From contig JAUMYW010000010.1 in the NCBI GenBank assembly GCA_030528455.1, positions 1 through 64,000 of the forward strand: a stretch of DNA of 64,000 nucleotides, in the 5' to 3' direction. The DNA is from Neisseria sp. (GTDB taxonomy: Bacteria; Pseudomonadota; Gammaproteobacteria; Burkholderiales; Neisseriaceae). Each line of letters opens with the position of its first letter. Within the stretch, counting starts at the first letter, position 1. Below the pieces are notes generated by a model that searched no databases, was not told where the DNA came from, and was given only the letters and a program-made list of their open reading frames with translations. This document shows, piece by piece, positions 1-8,912 of this stretch. The position numbers and the translations under genes were made by a program.

Positions 1-17
1 TTATATATTACAGGCTC

Positions 18-128
18 AAAGGAACTTAACAAAACTTCACAGTATCTTTGAGTCTCAGTCATCATCACTTGCGTAAGCCTAGTTAAAGTTCCTTTGTTTA
101 CAATTTGTTAAACTTAAAGGAATCTAAC
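18..128. promoter_or_regulatory. Repeated motif block upstream of parA
   Basis: Three related motifs lie in the 110 bases before parA: AAAGGAACTTAAC at 18-30, its inverted form GTTAAAGTTCCTTT at 82-95, and AAAGGAATCTAAC at 116-128. The last also supplies the AAAGGA ribosome-binding site for the ATG at 130. The inverted pair would make an operator-like dyad. ParA-type genes are often autoregulated, so an operator is plausible, but that is inference. The window starts too close to the left to show what lies upstream. Confidence 0.4.
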
Positions 129-129
129 T

Positions 130-578
130 ATGTCTGCTCCCATAGTCCTCTCCTTTACTTCCACCAAAGGCGGTGTAGGTAAAACTACGTTAACCGCAAA
201 TCTAGCCGGCCTGTTGGCCGACTTCGGTTTGCGCGTCCTGATGATCGATGCCGATGTGCAGCCCAGTTTGTCCAAGTATTTTCCGTTAAGCCATCAGGCT
301 GACAACGGGATTGTGGAACTGCTGCTCGGCGAGAATTCCGAATCGCTTATCCAATCTGCGATTTCTTCTACGGTATTCCCGAATTTGGATATTGTCCTCT
401 CAAACAATGTATCTGCGGATATTCAAATCCAAATCGATACCCGGGTTGACCGTGCTTTTCTGCTTCGCACCAAGTTATCGCATCCCTATTTTCAGAACCA
501 CTACGATGTGGTGCTGATTGATACGCAGGGTGCAGTGGGTGCTTTGCAAAATGCAGCAATGTTTGCTTCCAACTGTCT
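130..578 (+). pseudogene. parA: Truncated ParA-family ATPase (ICE/island type)
   Basis: The first ~150 residues are a convincing ParA/Soj ATPase: deviant Walker A KGGVGKTT at residues 13-20, Walker A' MIDADVQPS near 38-46, and a Walker B-like VVLIDTQGAVG near 127-137. Similarity stops near base 578. The frame stays open to 822, but that part is only the antisense of tauE, so the native C-terminal half is missing. Intact family members are usually about 250-290 residues. In integrative conjugative elements and the gonococcal genetic island, parA sits at one end of the element. The stump may therefore mark the edge of a lost or partly deleted island, which is inference. A fused product could still be made but should not work as a partition ATPase. 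Confidence 0.75.
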
Positions 579-1337
579 TTATTTCAAAAACGCGGCGGCA
601 ACCGCCACCAAAGTCATCACAAACAAAATCTTACGCAAAGCATCGGGCGATAATTTCAGCGCAATATTCACGCCCAACAGCGAACCGACAATATTCCCCG
701 CCGCCAGAACCAAGCCGACATCCCACCAAATCTGCCCCTGCACGATAAAAACCGCCAAAGCGACAACGGTAAACGCCAGCGTGCAGACCAGTTTCAAGGC
801 ATTGGCCTGCAAGAGTCTGTAACGCAGCACGCCGGCCAGCACGGGCAGCAGGATAAAGGCAGTACTCGCCTGAACGAAGCCGCCGTACACGCCGACTGCA
901 AACAGCAAAGCCGCCGCACCGCGCGTTTCCAAAGTTTTGCGCGGCCCGCTATCTGCAGACGGCATCAAAAGCTGCGGTTTGAGAAAAGTGAGCGTGGCCA
1001 CGCCGAGAATACAGACCAGAAGCGCGGGTTTCAAAACATCGTTGGGCAAAACGGAGGCCAAGCTCGAGCCGGCCAAACCGCCGAGCGCGGTAGGCAGGAG
1101 AATGCCGCGCAAATCGGCAGTCGGCAATGCGCCGGCGCGGCGGAAACCGCGTATGCCTGTAAGCGACTGGAAGAAAATGCCGACACGGTTGCTGCCGTTC
1201 GCAATATCGGGCGGAACGCCGAACGCCATCAGAAGCGGCAGAATCAGATTCGAGCCGCCGCCCGCCAGAATATTGACGATGCTGGCCAACACGCCCAGCG
1301 CGGCAACCGCCAGATAATGCCAAAGCTGCCAATCCAT
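579..1337 (-). CDS. TauE/SafE family membrane permease
   Basis: A 252-residue inner-membrane protein with about eight hydrophobic segments and the glycine-rich start typical of the TauE/SafE (DUF81) family, including AGGGSNLILPLLMAFG near residues 25-40. Family members export sulfite, sulfoacetate or other organic anions; the substrate cannot be read from sequence. The ATG at 1337 gives the normal family length. It follows creA in the same direction with a 25-base gap, so it may be the last gene of that transcript. Its stop lies exactly where parA similarity ends, meaning the deletion that truncated parA joined the fragment directly to the 3' end of this gene. Confidence 0.85.
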   Translation of the reverse strand: MDWQLWHYLAVAALGVLASIVNILAGGGSNLILPLLMAFGVPPDIANGSNRVGIFFQSLTGIRGFRRAGALPTADLRGILLPTALGGLAGSSLASVLPNDVLKPALLVCILGVATLTFLKPQLLMPSADSGPRKTLETRGAAALLFAVGVYGGFVQASTAFILLPVLAGVLRYRLLQANALKLVCTLAFTVVALAVFIVQGQIWWDVGLVLAAGNIVGSLLGVNIALKLSPDALRKILFVMTLVAVAAAFLK

Positions 1338-1362
1338 TCCGATGCTCCGTTTTCAGACGGCC

Positions 1363-1899
1363 TTAACGCGCCGTTTTCACAATGCAGGAACCGAACACCT
1401 GTTCGCCGTCCGCCGCCCTGCCGTTCGGAACGGGCGCACCGGTGTAGCAGGAAAACGCATCCATCGAATTTTTCGGCGAACCCTGAATCACGCGGTCACT
1501 GTACACCATATAGCTGAACACCTTACGCGCCGGATCGTAATAACGCATCACCTGCAAAGTCTTGAAAATAAAGCTCGAACCTTTTTTGAAAATCTTTTGC
1601 GGCTTCATCACCGCCGCTTCCGCATAACGCACTTCCGAAGCCGTCTGCACGCAGGAAACGGACGCATCGGAAGCATCTTCCTCCAAGTTCACCACTTCCT
1701 TCAAACCGCCTTTTTTGGCATAGGAAATATAGCAGGTGAGACCTGAAATCTGCGGGTCGTCGAAGGCATGGATTTCGATACGGTCGTTTTTTCCCAGCAT
1801 ATTGAACACCGTACTGGCCTCGCCGATTTTCTCGGTATCGCTGCCGCCGCAGGCAGCGAGAAATAAAGCGGTACAACTGGCCGCAAAGCGGATTTTCAT
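1363..1899 (-). CDS. creA: CreA family protein, probable lipoprotein
   Basis: A 178-residue exported protein of the CreA family, a widespread periplasmic family of unknown biochemical role despite its 'catabolite regulation' name. The start at 1899 places a signal peptide MKIRFAASCTALFLAACGG at the N terminus with lipobox LAAC, so the mature protein is probably a lipoprotein beginning at that Cys; E. coli CreA is a soluble periplasmic protein. An upstream in-frame ATG at 1914 would add five residues, but the signal peptide favours 1899. The core includes ISGLTCYISYAKKGG and a C-terminal FGSCIVK segment; further cysteines could form disulfides. It sits 43 bases after hisF and 25 before tauE. 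Confidence 0.85.
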   Translation of the reverse strand: MKIRFAASCTALFLAACGGSDTEKIGEASTVFNMLGKNDRIEIHAFDDPQISGLTCYISYAKKGGLKEVVNLEEDASDASVSCVQTASEVRYAEAAVMKPQKIFKKGSSFIFKTLQVMRYYDPARKVFSYMVYSDRVIQGSPKNSMDAFSCYTGAPVPNGRAADGEQVFGSCIVKTAR

Positions 1900-1942
1900 C
1901 TTTTTTCCTTCCAAACGTTTTCTTTCTCAAACGGCAACAGGT

Positions 1943-2710
1943 TTACAGACGCACTTCGATTCCCGCCGCATACATGGCGGCTTTGGCTTCGCGTATGCTC
2001 ACTTCGCCGAAGTGGAAAATGCTGGCGGCCAGCACGGCATCGGCTTTGCCTTCTTTCACACCGTCAATCAGATGCTGCACGTTGCCCACGCCGCCGGAGG
2101 CGATAACGGGAATATCCACCGCTTCGCTGATGGCGCGTGTCAGCGGCAGGTTGAAGCCGATTTTGGTGCCGTCTCTGTCCATACTGGTAAGCAGAATTTC
2201 GCCTGCGCCGCGCGCCTGCATATTTTTCGCCCATTCGACCGCATCAATGCCTGTGGCTTTGCGGCCGCCGTGGGTAAACACTTCCCAGCGGGTGTTTTCG
2301 GGGTTGACGGCTTTGGCATCAATCGCCACTACAATCGCTTGCGAACCGAAAAAGCCGCTGGCTTCGTTCACCAAATCGGGGTTGGTTACGGCGGCGGTAT
2401 TGATACTGGCCTTATCCGCACCCGCATTCAATAGTCGGCGAACATCGGCCACGGAACGCACGCCGCCACCGACGGTGAGCGGGATAAACACTTGCGAGGC
2501 CACTTCTTCAATCACATGCAGAATGGTATCGCGGTTGTCGGAAGAGGCGGTGATGTCGAGAAAAGTCAGTTCGTCCGCACCTTCGTCATTGTAGCGTTTG
2601 GCCACATCAACGGGATTGCCCGCATCGCGCAGACCGACGAAATTCACGCCCTTCACCACACGCCCGTTTTCCACATCCAAACAGGGAATAATACGTTTTG
2701 CCAATGCCAT
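1943..2710 (-). CDS. hisF: Imidazole glycerol phosphate synthase cyclase subunit HisF
   Basis: A 255-residue (beta/alpha)8 barrel, the normal HisF length. It uses ammonia from HisH to convert PRFAR into imidazole-glycerol phosphate and AICAR, step 6 of histidine synthesis. The N-terminal [15 protein letters not shown] carries the first catalytic Asp (D11), and the SMDRDGTK segment near 175 carries the second phosphate-site and catalytic region. The ATG at 2710 is unambiguous. It lies in a minus-strand run hisH-hisA-small membrane protein-hisF, so its partner HisH is made from the same cluster. Confidence 0.97.
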   Translation of the reverse strand: MALAKRIIPCLDVENGRVVKGVNFVGLRDAGNPVDVAKRYNDEGADELTFLDITASSDNRDTILHVIEEVASQVFIPLTVGGGVRSVADVRRLLNAGADKASINTAAVTNPDLVNEASGFFGSQAIVVAIDAKAVNPENTRWEVFTHGGRKATGIDAVEWAKNMQARGAGEILLTSMDRDGTKIGFNLPLTRAISEAVDIPVIASGGVGNVQHLIDGVKEGKADAVLAASIFHFGEVSIREAKAAMYAAGIEVRL

Positions 2711-2768
2711 AAATCGAAACTTTCAAAAAATCAGGCTGCCGCCCGAAAACAGGCGGCAGCCCGCAAAC

Positions 2769-3077
2769 TCAACCGTACAGCAGGCTTTCGATGCCCGCGC
2801 TGACGAAATAATAAAACAAACAGCCCGCCGATGCGCTTGCCAACGTGCGGGCGAAGGTTTCGGAATAACGGTTTACCGCATAAAAAACCAGCGCGACCGC
2901 CAGCCATAATACGGCCATCTCCGCCGCCCAGAGGCTGCCCAAAGCCGGCAGTTCCAAGGCTTGGAAGGCGCGCATAATGTTTACCAGAATGATAAACGCC
3001 AAGCCTTCCGACACGGCGGAAATTCGGCGGTCTGCCAGCCAAACCGCCCAAAATCCCAAAACGAATGCTTCTATCAT
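2769..3077 (-). CDS. Small membrane protein between hisA and hisF
   Basis: A 102-residue hydrophobic protein starting MIEAFVLGFWAVWLAD, with about three membrane segments (residues ~1-15, ~20-35 and ~45-65) and a further one near the C terminus. I do not recognise a characterised family. The ATG at 3077 is chosen because the longer upstream frame is low-complexity and overlaps hisA. It lies 61 bases after hisA and 58 before hisF in the same direction, so it is probably co-transcribed with histidine genes, although nothing in the sequence links it to histidine synthesis. Confidence 0.7.
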   Translation of the reverse strand: MIEAFVLGFWAVWLADRRISAVSEGLAFIILVNIMRAFQALELPALGSLWAAEMAVLWLAVALVFYAVNRYSETFARTLASASAGCLFYYFVSAGIESLLYG

Positions 3078-3138
3078 GACTGTTTTCCGCGCCACCCTGC
3101 CGTTCTTCCCGTTTTTCAACGGACAGGCAGCCGATTTT

Positions 3139-3885
3139 TCAGACGGCCTCGGACAGGCTGTCGGCCAACTCTTGGGCTTTTTTGAAATCGATGCTGCCCT
3201 CGTAAATCGCACGACCGGTAATCGCGCCTGCCACGCCGCTTTTTTCTGCGGCACACAATGCGCGGATGTCGTTCAAATCGGTCAGACCTCCCGATGCGAT
3301 TACGGGAATATCGACCGCTTCGGCCAGTTTCACCGTTGCTTCGATATTCACGCCGCTCATCATGCCGTCCCGTCCGATGTCGGTATAGATAATGCTGTTT
3401 ACGCCGTCGTCTTCAAACCGTTTGCTCAAATCGACAACATGATGCTCGGTAACCGTTGCCCAGCCGTCAATCGCCACCATGCCGTCTTTCGCGTCCAAGC
3501 CGACAATCACGCGCCCCGGAAATGCCTTGCACGCTTCGCGCACGAAGGCGGGATTTTTCACCGCCGCCGTTCCGATAATCACGTCCTGCAAACCCAGTTC
3601 CAAATAACGTTCCACCGTTTTCAAATCGCGGATGCCGCCGCCGAGCTGTACGGGAATATCTGCGGAAACCGCAGCCAAAATTTCGCGGATGGCGGGAAAG
3701 TTTTTCGGTTCGCCGGCAAACGCGCCGTCCAAATCCACCAGATGCAGACGGCGTGCTCCTTGTGCCACCCAATGCGCCGCCGTTTCGGCCGGACGGTCGG
3801 AAAACACGGTGGCCTGATCCATCAGACCCTGTTTCAGGCGCACGCAGGCACCGTCTTTCAAATCAATCGCTGGAATCAGCAGCAT
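3139..3885 (-). CDS. hisA: ProFAR isomerase HisA
   Basis: A 248-residue (beta/alpha)8 barrel that isomerises ProFAR to PRFAR, step 5 of histidine synthesis, producing the substrate of His[21 protein letters not shown] at the N terminus holds catalytic D8, and [12 protein letters not shown] near 127-138 holds the second catalytic Asp. Length and start (ATG 3885) are typical. A GCCGTCTGAA-type uptake core overlaps its extreme 3' end near 3138-3150. Confidence 0.97.
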   Translation of the reverse strand: MLLIPAIDLKDGACVRLKQGLMDQATVFSDRPAETAAHWVAQGARRLHLVDLDGAFAGEPKNFPAIREILAAVSADIPVQLGGGIRDLKTVERYLELGLQDVIIGTAAVKNPAFVREACKAFPGRVIVGLDAKDGMVAIDGWATVTEHHVVDLSKRFEDDGVNSIIYTDIGRDGMMSGVNIEATVKLAEAVDIPVIASGGLTDLNDIRALCAAEKSGVAGAITGRAIYEGSIDFKKAQELADSLSEAV

Positions 3886-4041
3886 ATTTTTTCCTTCAAA
3901 ATTCTTGCCCGACAGCCGGAAACCTGACGATGCCGTCTGAAAACAAACGGCTTGCGGTTTCGCCCGATACGGAACGACCCGTCGGCATTTTACACAAATT
4001 TATCGTTTTCCAGCAGTTTGTTTACATCTTAAAAAAACTGC

Positions 4042-4686
4042 TCAAATCCGCCATTCGACAAAATTCCGCAACAGCAGCAAGCCGGCTTCGTGGCTTTTTT
4101 CCGTGTGGAACTGGGTGGCAAACACATTGTCTTTGCCGACAATGCAGGCAAACGGCTGCGGATAGTCGCTCTCGCCCAATACGATTTCTGCCTGTGCCGG
4201 TGCAAAATAATAGCTGTGGACGAAATAAAAGCGCGTGTCTTGGGCGATATCTCTGAACAAAGGATGCGGCTGCGTTTGGCGGACGGTGTTCCAGCCCATA
4301 TGCGGCACTTTCAGACGGCTTCCTTCTTCATCGCACAGGTCGGAAGAAAAGCGTTTTACCCCGCCCCGAAAATGTCCCAAACCGGCGGTATCACCCTCTT
4401 CGCTGTGTTCGAACAACAATTGCGCGCCTACGCAAATGCCGAAAAACGGTTTGTTTTTCAAACCGTCTGCAACAGCCTCTCCCAAACCGCTGCGCTGCAA
4501 AGCGGCCATGCAGTCCGGCATCGCGCCCTGCCCGGGGAAGATGATTTTATCTGCGGCGGCAACGGTGTCCGCACAGTCGGTCAAGACGATTTCGGCCTCA
4601 CGGCCCGACATTTTCTGTGCCGTCTGCACCGATTTGAACACCGAGTGCAGATTGCCCATGCCGTAATCTACGATTGCGATTTTCAT
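4042..4686 (-). CDS. hisH: Imidazole glycerol phosphate synthase glutaminase HisH
   Basis: A 214-residue class I glutamine amidotransferase that supplies ammonia to HisF. The start MKIAIVDYGMGNLHSV at 4686 matches the family; the 12 extra upstream codons lack family similarity. The nucleophile lies in FFGICVGAQLLFE near residue 85, and the C-terminal His/Glu pair in TQFHTEKSHEAG. It lies 90 bases downstream of gltL and 156 bases before hisA, all on the minus strand. The 156-base gap holds a GCCGTCTGAA core near 3930. Confidence 0.97.
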   Translation of the reverse strand: MKIAIVDYGMGNLHSVFKSVQTAQKMSGREAEIVLTDCADTVAAADKIIFPGQGAMPDCMAALQRSGLGEAVADGLKNKPFFGICVGAQLLFEHSEEGDTAGLGHFRGGVKRFSSDLCDEEGSRLKVPHMGWNTVRQTQPHPLFRDIAQDTRFYFVHSYYFAPAQAEIVLGESDYPQPFACIVGKDNVFATQFHTEKSHEAGLLLLRNFVEWRI

Positions 4687-4776
4687 TCTTTCACACAATT
4701 TAACAGTCTGCAAAACACGCATGATAACAGAAAACCGGATATCGGCAGGGATATCCGGTTTGCAGACGGCCTGTTT

Positions 4777-5520
4777 TTAATGCGACAGGATTTTCGACAG
4801 GAACTGCTGCGCCCGCTCGCCGCGCGGCGTAGTGAAAAATTCCTCGGAAGTCGTGTCTTCCTCGATTTTTCCCTGATCCATAAAAATCACGCGGTTGGCC
4901 ACTTGACGGGCAAAACCCATTTCGTGCGTAACACACATCATCGTCATGCCTTCTTTCGCCAAGCCGACCATCACGTCCAGCACTTCCTGAACCATCTCCG
5001 GATCCAAAGCAGAAGTCGGTTCGTCAAACAGCATCACCACGGGATCCATACTCAAAGCACGCGCAATCGCCACGCGCTGCTGCTGGCCACCCGAAAGCTG
5101 CGCCGGAAACTTGTGCGCATGCGCACTCAAACCGACACGGTCGAGATAAGCCAAACCTTTTTTCTCCGCTTCTTCCTTGCTGCGCCCCAGCACTTTGATT
5201 TGGGCTACCGTCAGATTGTCCTTAATCGACAAATGCGGAAACAGCTCGAAATGCTGGAACACCATGCCGACACGGCTGCGCAGCTTGGGCAGATGGGTTT
5301 GAGGATCGGCCAGAGAAGTACCGTCCACAATGATATTGCCCTGCTGAAACGGCTCCAAACCGTTCACACACTTAATCAGCGTAGATTTTCCGCTGCCCGA
5401 AGGCCCGCACACCACCACCACATCACCCTTCCGAACCGATGTGGAACAATCCGTCAGCACTTGGAAACTGCCGTACCATTTACTCACGTCTCGAATATCA
5501 ATCATGGGCGTATTGCTCAT
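4777..5520 (-). CDS. gltL: Polar amino-acid ABC transporter ATPase (GltL/GlnQ-like)
   Basis: A 247-residue ABC ATPase of the polar amino-acid importer group, powering uptake with the two permeases and binding protein encoded upstream. Motifs: Walker [10 protein letters not shown] near residues 39-47, signature LSGGQQQR near 144, Walker [14 protein letters not shown], and the H-loop CVTHEMGFA. Its ATG overlaps the stop of the preceding permease gene (ATGA arrangement), consistent with coupled translation. The glutamate/aspartate assignment rests on the gltIJKL gene order and general similarity and is less certain than the transporter class. Confidence 0.9.
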   Translation of the reverse strand: MSNTPMIDIRDVSKWYGSFQVLTDCSTSVRKGDVVVVCGPSGSGKSTLIKCVNGLEPFQQGNIIVDGTSLADPQTHLPKLRSRVGMVFQHFELFPHLSIKDNLTVAQIKVLGRSKEEAEKKGLAYLDRVGLSAHAHKFPAQLSGGQQQRVAIARALSMDPVVMLFDEPTSALDPEMVQEVLDVMVGLAKEGMTMMCVTHEMGFARQVANRVIFMDQGKIEEDTTSEEFFTTPRGERAQQFLSKILSH

Positions 5521-6194
5521 ACTTTCAACCTCTGCTGCAATTTCTTCACACCGAACATCGCCAACGCGCTGATTACAAAATACACCGCACCCGCCAGCAA
5601 AATATAAGGTGTCAGCAAGTTCATCAAATCGCCGCGCACATAGTTGGCACGGAAAAAGTCCACCAAACCGATAGCGGCAACCAAAGTCGTATCCTGAAAC
5701 AGAATAATGCTCTGCTGCAAAATCAGCGGCAGCATTTTGCGGAACGCCTGCGGCAAAATCACCAAACGCATGGTTTGGCCGTAAGTCATGCCCAAAGCGT
5801 AAGCCGCATGGAACTGCCCTTTGGAAATCGACTGAATACCCGCCCGCACGACTTCCGAAAAATAAGCGGCTTCAAACAGCATAAAGGCAACCGCACAAGA
5901 TGCAAAAGCCACATCAATGGTCAGATAATCGCCGGTTATCAGACTGTACATCATCGGTACGGCGTAATAAAACCAAATCAGCACCAGCAAAAGCGGTACG
6001 GAACGGAAATAATTGACATAGGTTTTGGCCAACAGCGACAACCAGGCGAATTTGGACAAACGCGCCAAAGCCAGAAAGGTACCGATAATAATGCCGCCGA
6101 CAACACCGAAAGCCAACAGTTTCAAGGTAACAGTCAAACCCTGCTGCAAACCGGGCAAGGCGGCAGACAGTTCTTGGAAATCCAATCCGAACAT
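5517..6194 (-). CDS. gltK: Amino-acid ABC transporter permease (GltK-like)
   Basis: A 225-residue inner-membrane permease of the His/Glu/Gln/Arg/opine type. It has about five membrane segments and the EAA loop that docks the ATPase ([23 protein letters not shown] split across residues ~120-142). It pairs with the permease encoded immediately upstream to form the heterodimeric channel. Its start codon overlaps the preceding stop by one base, and its own stop overlaps the gltL start. Confidence 0.9.
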   Translation of the reverse strand: MFGLDFQELSAALPGLQQGLTVTLKLLAFGVVGGIIIGTFLALARLSKFAWLSLLAKTYVNYFRSVPLLLVLIWFYYAVPMMYSLITGDYLTIDVAFASCAVAFMLFEAAYFSEVVRAGIQSISKGQFHAAYALGMTYGQTMRLVILPQAFRKMLPLILQQSIILFQDTTLVAAIGLVDFFRANYVRGDLMNLLTPYILLAGAVYFVISALAMFGVKKLQQRLKV

Positions 6195-6937
6195 TATTTC
6201 TCCTCCGCAATCAGGCCCGGCACGCGCAGGCGTTTTTCCAAACGCGTCATCAGCATCAGCAGGGTAATATTGACCACCATGTAAATCAGTGTGGCATAAG
6301 TGTAGATTTCCAAATTGCTTTGCGTGTATTCCGCAATGGTTTTCACCTGGGAAATCAGCTCGGACACGCCAACCAGCGATGCAATGGAAGCATTTTTAAA
6401 ACAGTTCGTCAGTTCCGAACCCAAAGGCGGCAGAATGGTACGGAAAGCCTGCGGCAGCAGCACTTCTTGATACACTTGCCGCGTGGAAAATCCTAAAGCA
6501 TAAGCCGCCTGAGCCTGTCCGCGCGGCAGAGCCTGAATACCTGTACGTACCTGTTCGCAAATCCTTGCGGCGGTAAACAGTCCCAAACCGATACTGGCCG
6601 AGAGCATGGCTGAAGTATTCGGTGCCAAACCGAAATACCACCATTGCTTCAATCCTTCCGGAAAGAAGTTCGGCACAACGTAATACCAAATAAAGAGCTG
6701 GATCAGCAAAGGCACGTTGCGGAATACGGTTACATACGCGGCCGCAATGCGGTTTGCCGTTTTGCTCGGCAGCGTCCGCATAATGCCCAAGGCCGTTCCC
6801 AGCACAATGGCGACTATCCAGGCAACCGCACCAATACCGAACAGCCATAACAGGCCGATCAACACCCAATGCAGGTAGATTTCATTTCCGATACCGGTTG
6901 CGTCCCACAGCACGCCCCAGTTCCAAACATAATTCAT
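6194..6937 (-). CDS. gltJ: Amino-acid ABC transporter permease (GltJ-like)
   Basis: A 247-residue inner-membrane permease, the larger partner of the GltK-like protein. The N terminus MNYVWNWGVLWD is typical of GltJ relatives. An EAA-type loop, RTGIQALPRGQAQAAYALGF, lies near residues 130-150. About five to six membrane segments are visible. The ATG at 6937 is the only sensible start. The 110-base gap to gltI holds an inverted pair of uptake sequences, which may attenuate transcription between binding protein and permeases. Confidence 0.9.
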   Translation of the reverse strand: MNYVWNWGVLWDATGIGNEIYLHWVLIGLLWLFGIGAVAWIVAIVLGTALGIMRTLPSKTANRIAAAYVTVFRNVPLLIQLFIWYYVVPNFFPEGLKQWWYFGLAPNTSAMLSASIGLGLFTAARICEQVRTGIQALPRGQAQAAYALGFSTRQVYQEVLLPQAFRTILPPLGSELTNCFKNASIASLVGVSELISQVKTIAEYTQSNLEIYTYATLIYMVVNITLLMLMTRLEKRLRVPGLIAEEK

Positions 6938-6982
6938 AAATCTTCATTCCCTTTGCATCTGCAGACAAAACCGGGATTGGGA

Positions 6983-7020
6983 AAGCCGTCTGCACCCTGT
7001 TAAGCGGTTGCAGACGGCCT
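6983..7020. terminator. Inverted DUS pair between gltI and gltJ
   Basis: GCCGTCTGCA at 6985-6994 faces TGCAGACGGC at 7009-7018, giving a 10-bp perfect stem with a 14-base loop. There is no strong U tract, so it may act as a partial terminator that lowers expression of the permeases relative to the binding protein, as well as an uptake signal. That role is inference. Confidence 0.5.
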
Positions 7021-7047
7021 GCTGCGTTCAATCAGGCGTTTACAGAC

Positions 7048-7992
7048 TTACTCGTCGGCGGCTTTATCGTTCGGATTGACGATGATTTCTTTCATCTTAT
7101 CCGACATCGGGAAAGCCATATTCACGTTTTTCGGCGGAATCGGGTTTTCAAACCATTGGCTGTACAACTTGTTGATTTCACCGGACTGGTAGACTTCTGC
7201 CAAAGTGTCGTTTACCACTTTTTGGAATTCCGCATCACCTTTACGCATCATACAACCGTAGTTTTCAAACGACATCGGCGTGCCGACGATTTCCCATTTA
7301 TCCGGTTCGGCGGATTTTGCACGTGCACCTGCCAGCAACACATCATCCATCATAAAAGCTTCGGCACGGCCGTTTTGCAGCATCAGGAAAGACTCACCGT
7401 GGTCTTTGGCAGAAATCACGTTAATGCCGGCTTGGTTTTTGTCGTTATACTCTTTCAACAGGCGTTCGGAAGTCGTACCGGAAGTAGTTACAACAGTACG
7501 GCCTTTCAAATCGGTGTATTCTTTGATGCCGCTGGCTTTATCGGTCAGCAGACGGGTGCCGACCACAAAGAAGTTGTTGGAGAATTGGACTTGTTTCTGG
7601 CGTTCGACATTATTGGTAGTCGAACCGCACTCGAAATCAACTGTGCCGTTTACCACCAGCGGAATACGGTTTTGCGAAGTAACCAGGTTATAACGCACCT
7701 GCAAATCCGGCATATTCAAATGTTTTTTCAAGGCATCGACAACTTTCAACTGCAAATCGTGCGCATAACCGATCGGCTGGTTCGGATTATCGGCGATATA
7801 GGAAAACGGAATCGACGCATCTCGATGGCCGAGTACGATGGTGCCGGATTTTTTGATTTTCTCAATGGTGCTTTCTGTTGCTTGTACCGCATTGTCTGCC
7901 GGAGCAGCCGCTTGTTTTTCACTGCCGCAGGCAGCCAAAACCAAAGCCGCCAACGAAGCCAAGGCAAAAGGTTTCAAAGTTGGAAAAGTCAT
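7048..7992 (-). CDS. gltI: Amino-acid ABC transporter binding lipoprotein (GltI-like)
   Basis: A 314-residue solute-binding protein. The signal peptide ends in LVLAACGSEK with lipobox LAAC, so it is a lipoprotein anchored at the membrane rather than a free periplasmic protein. SGTIVLGHRDASIPFSYI starts the family-3 binding domain. A FECGSTTNNVERQKQVQFS segment near residue 120 matches GltI/aspartate-glutamate binders. The start ATG 7992 has a GAGGAG ribosome-binding site. It is the first gene of the gltI-J-K-L operon. Confidence 0.92.
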   Translation of the reverse strand: MTFPTLKPFALASLAALVLAACGSEKQAAAPADNAVQATESTIEKIKKSGTIVLGHRDASIPFSYIADNPNQPIGYAHDLQLKVVDALKKHLNMPDLQVRYNLVTSQNRIPLVVNGTVDFECGSTTNNVERQKQVQFSNNFFVVGTRLLTDKASGIKEYTDLKGRTVVTTSGTTSERLLKEYNDKNQAGINVISAKDHGESFLMLQNGRAEAFMMDDVLLAGARAKSAEPDKWEIVGTPMSFENYGCMMRKGDAEFQKVVNDTLAEVYQSGEINKLYSQWFENPIPPKNVNMAFPMSDKMKEIIVNPNDKAADE

Positions 7993-8344
7993 CTTGCATA
8001 CTCCTCTGATGATAAAGTTATTTCTTGGATTTGCTTTGAATATAAAGCAAAAATATCAAACGGCTGCGGATTCGGGGTTTGCAGTCCGCAACACAGCTTT
8101 ACTTAAACTTGCACCTCTTCACCATATTTTCACAAAGGGTTGACACTGTCAATCATCAATTACCCGGCATTAGTAGAAATTAATATATAAAATTCCCAAA
8201 AACAAGCACAAAATTCACTCAAATGAATGATTTATATAAGAATATAAAAATCCTAAGGCATACATTCATTTTTTCCGTTCATATATAAAAAACCATGCCG
8301 TCTGAAAATCCGTTTTTCAGACGGCATGGTTTTCCTGCAAGCAT
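7993..8344. promoter_or_regulatory. AT-rich promoter region of the gltIJKL operon
   Basis: This 352-base gap is AT-rich. On the minus strand TTGACA (8152-8147) and AAATAT (8129-8124) are separated by 17 bases, a credible sigma-70 promoter about 130 bases before gltI. The -35 lies inside a perfect dyad, TTGACA-C-TGTCAA (8140-8152), so a regulator could occlude it. From 8160 to 8288 I see only AT-rich sequence without a gene, followed by the terminator at 8289-8333. Confidence 0.45.
8289..8333. terminator. Bidirectional terminator built from inverted DUS
   Basis: A near-perfect hairpin: AAAACCATGCCGTCTGAAAA pairs with TTTTTCAGACGGCATGGTTTT around a short loop. Both arms carry the canonical GCCGTCTGAA core and are flanked by A and T runs, the classic neisserial terminator arrangement. 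It ends the minus-strand gene cluster coming from hisC-hisB and the small membrane protein. Confidence 0.85.
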
Positions 8345-8746
8345 TCACTGTATTTTGCGACGCATTTCGCCGATACGTACCACCACATACGCCACCAGAG
8401 CAAACATGAAAAACACCAGCATCGCCCACGCGATGCCTTGCAGGGTTTCGATAACGGTACGGTACACTTCCAGCACCCAACGCTCCCACGTCAGCTCTAA
8501 AATCTTGTGTTCGGCATCTGCCTGATACAATGGGGAAATGTATTTTTCCAAATCATACATTCTCACGCCGGACGATATGCCGACCACGACCACTGCAAAT
8601 TGCAGATAACGCAGCCAGGCTTTGCTGATCTGGTCGTTAATAATGCGCTGCAAAATACCGTCTGCTGGTGAGCTGAACAGCTTGACCGCCACCAGAGACA
8701 CAAGCAAAGCGAGCAGAAAAGTAGCTGTCAATAAAACAATAAACAT
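8345..8746 (-). CDS. Hypothetical inner-membrane protein
   Basis: A 133-residue protein with three hydrophobic segments: residues ~1-22 (MFIVLLTATFLLALLVSLVA), ~45-62 (LQFAVVVVGISSGVRMYD) and ~100-122 near the C terminus. The ATG at 8746 places the first segment at the very N terminus and is preferred over longer upstream frames. I recognise no functional family. It lies downstream of hisB on the same strand with a 166-base gap and ends just before a terminator. Confidence 0.6.
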   Translation of the reverse strand: MFIVLLTATFLLALLVSLVAVKLFSSPADGILQRIINDQISKAWLRYLQFAVVVVGISSGVRMYDLEKYISPLYQADAEHKILELTWERWVLEVYRTVIETLQGIAWAMLVFFMFALVAYVVVRIGEMRRKIQ

Positions 8747-8912
8747 TTGTTTTCCTTGTTGATACGGCTTGATGCATGATAAAAATAAAATGCCGTCTGC
8801 AAACCACTGTTTCAACATAGCGAATAATGAAACCGGAGTTCCTGTAAAAACACGGTTTGACAGAAAATTCTTGTATTTAATGCGTTTTCAGACAGCATTT
8901 TGCCAACATCAT

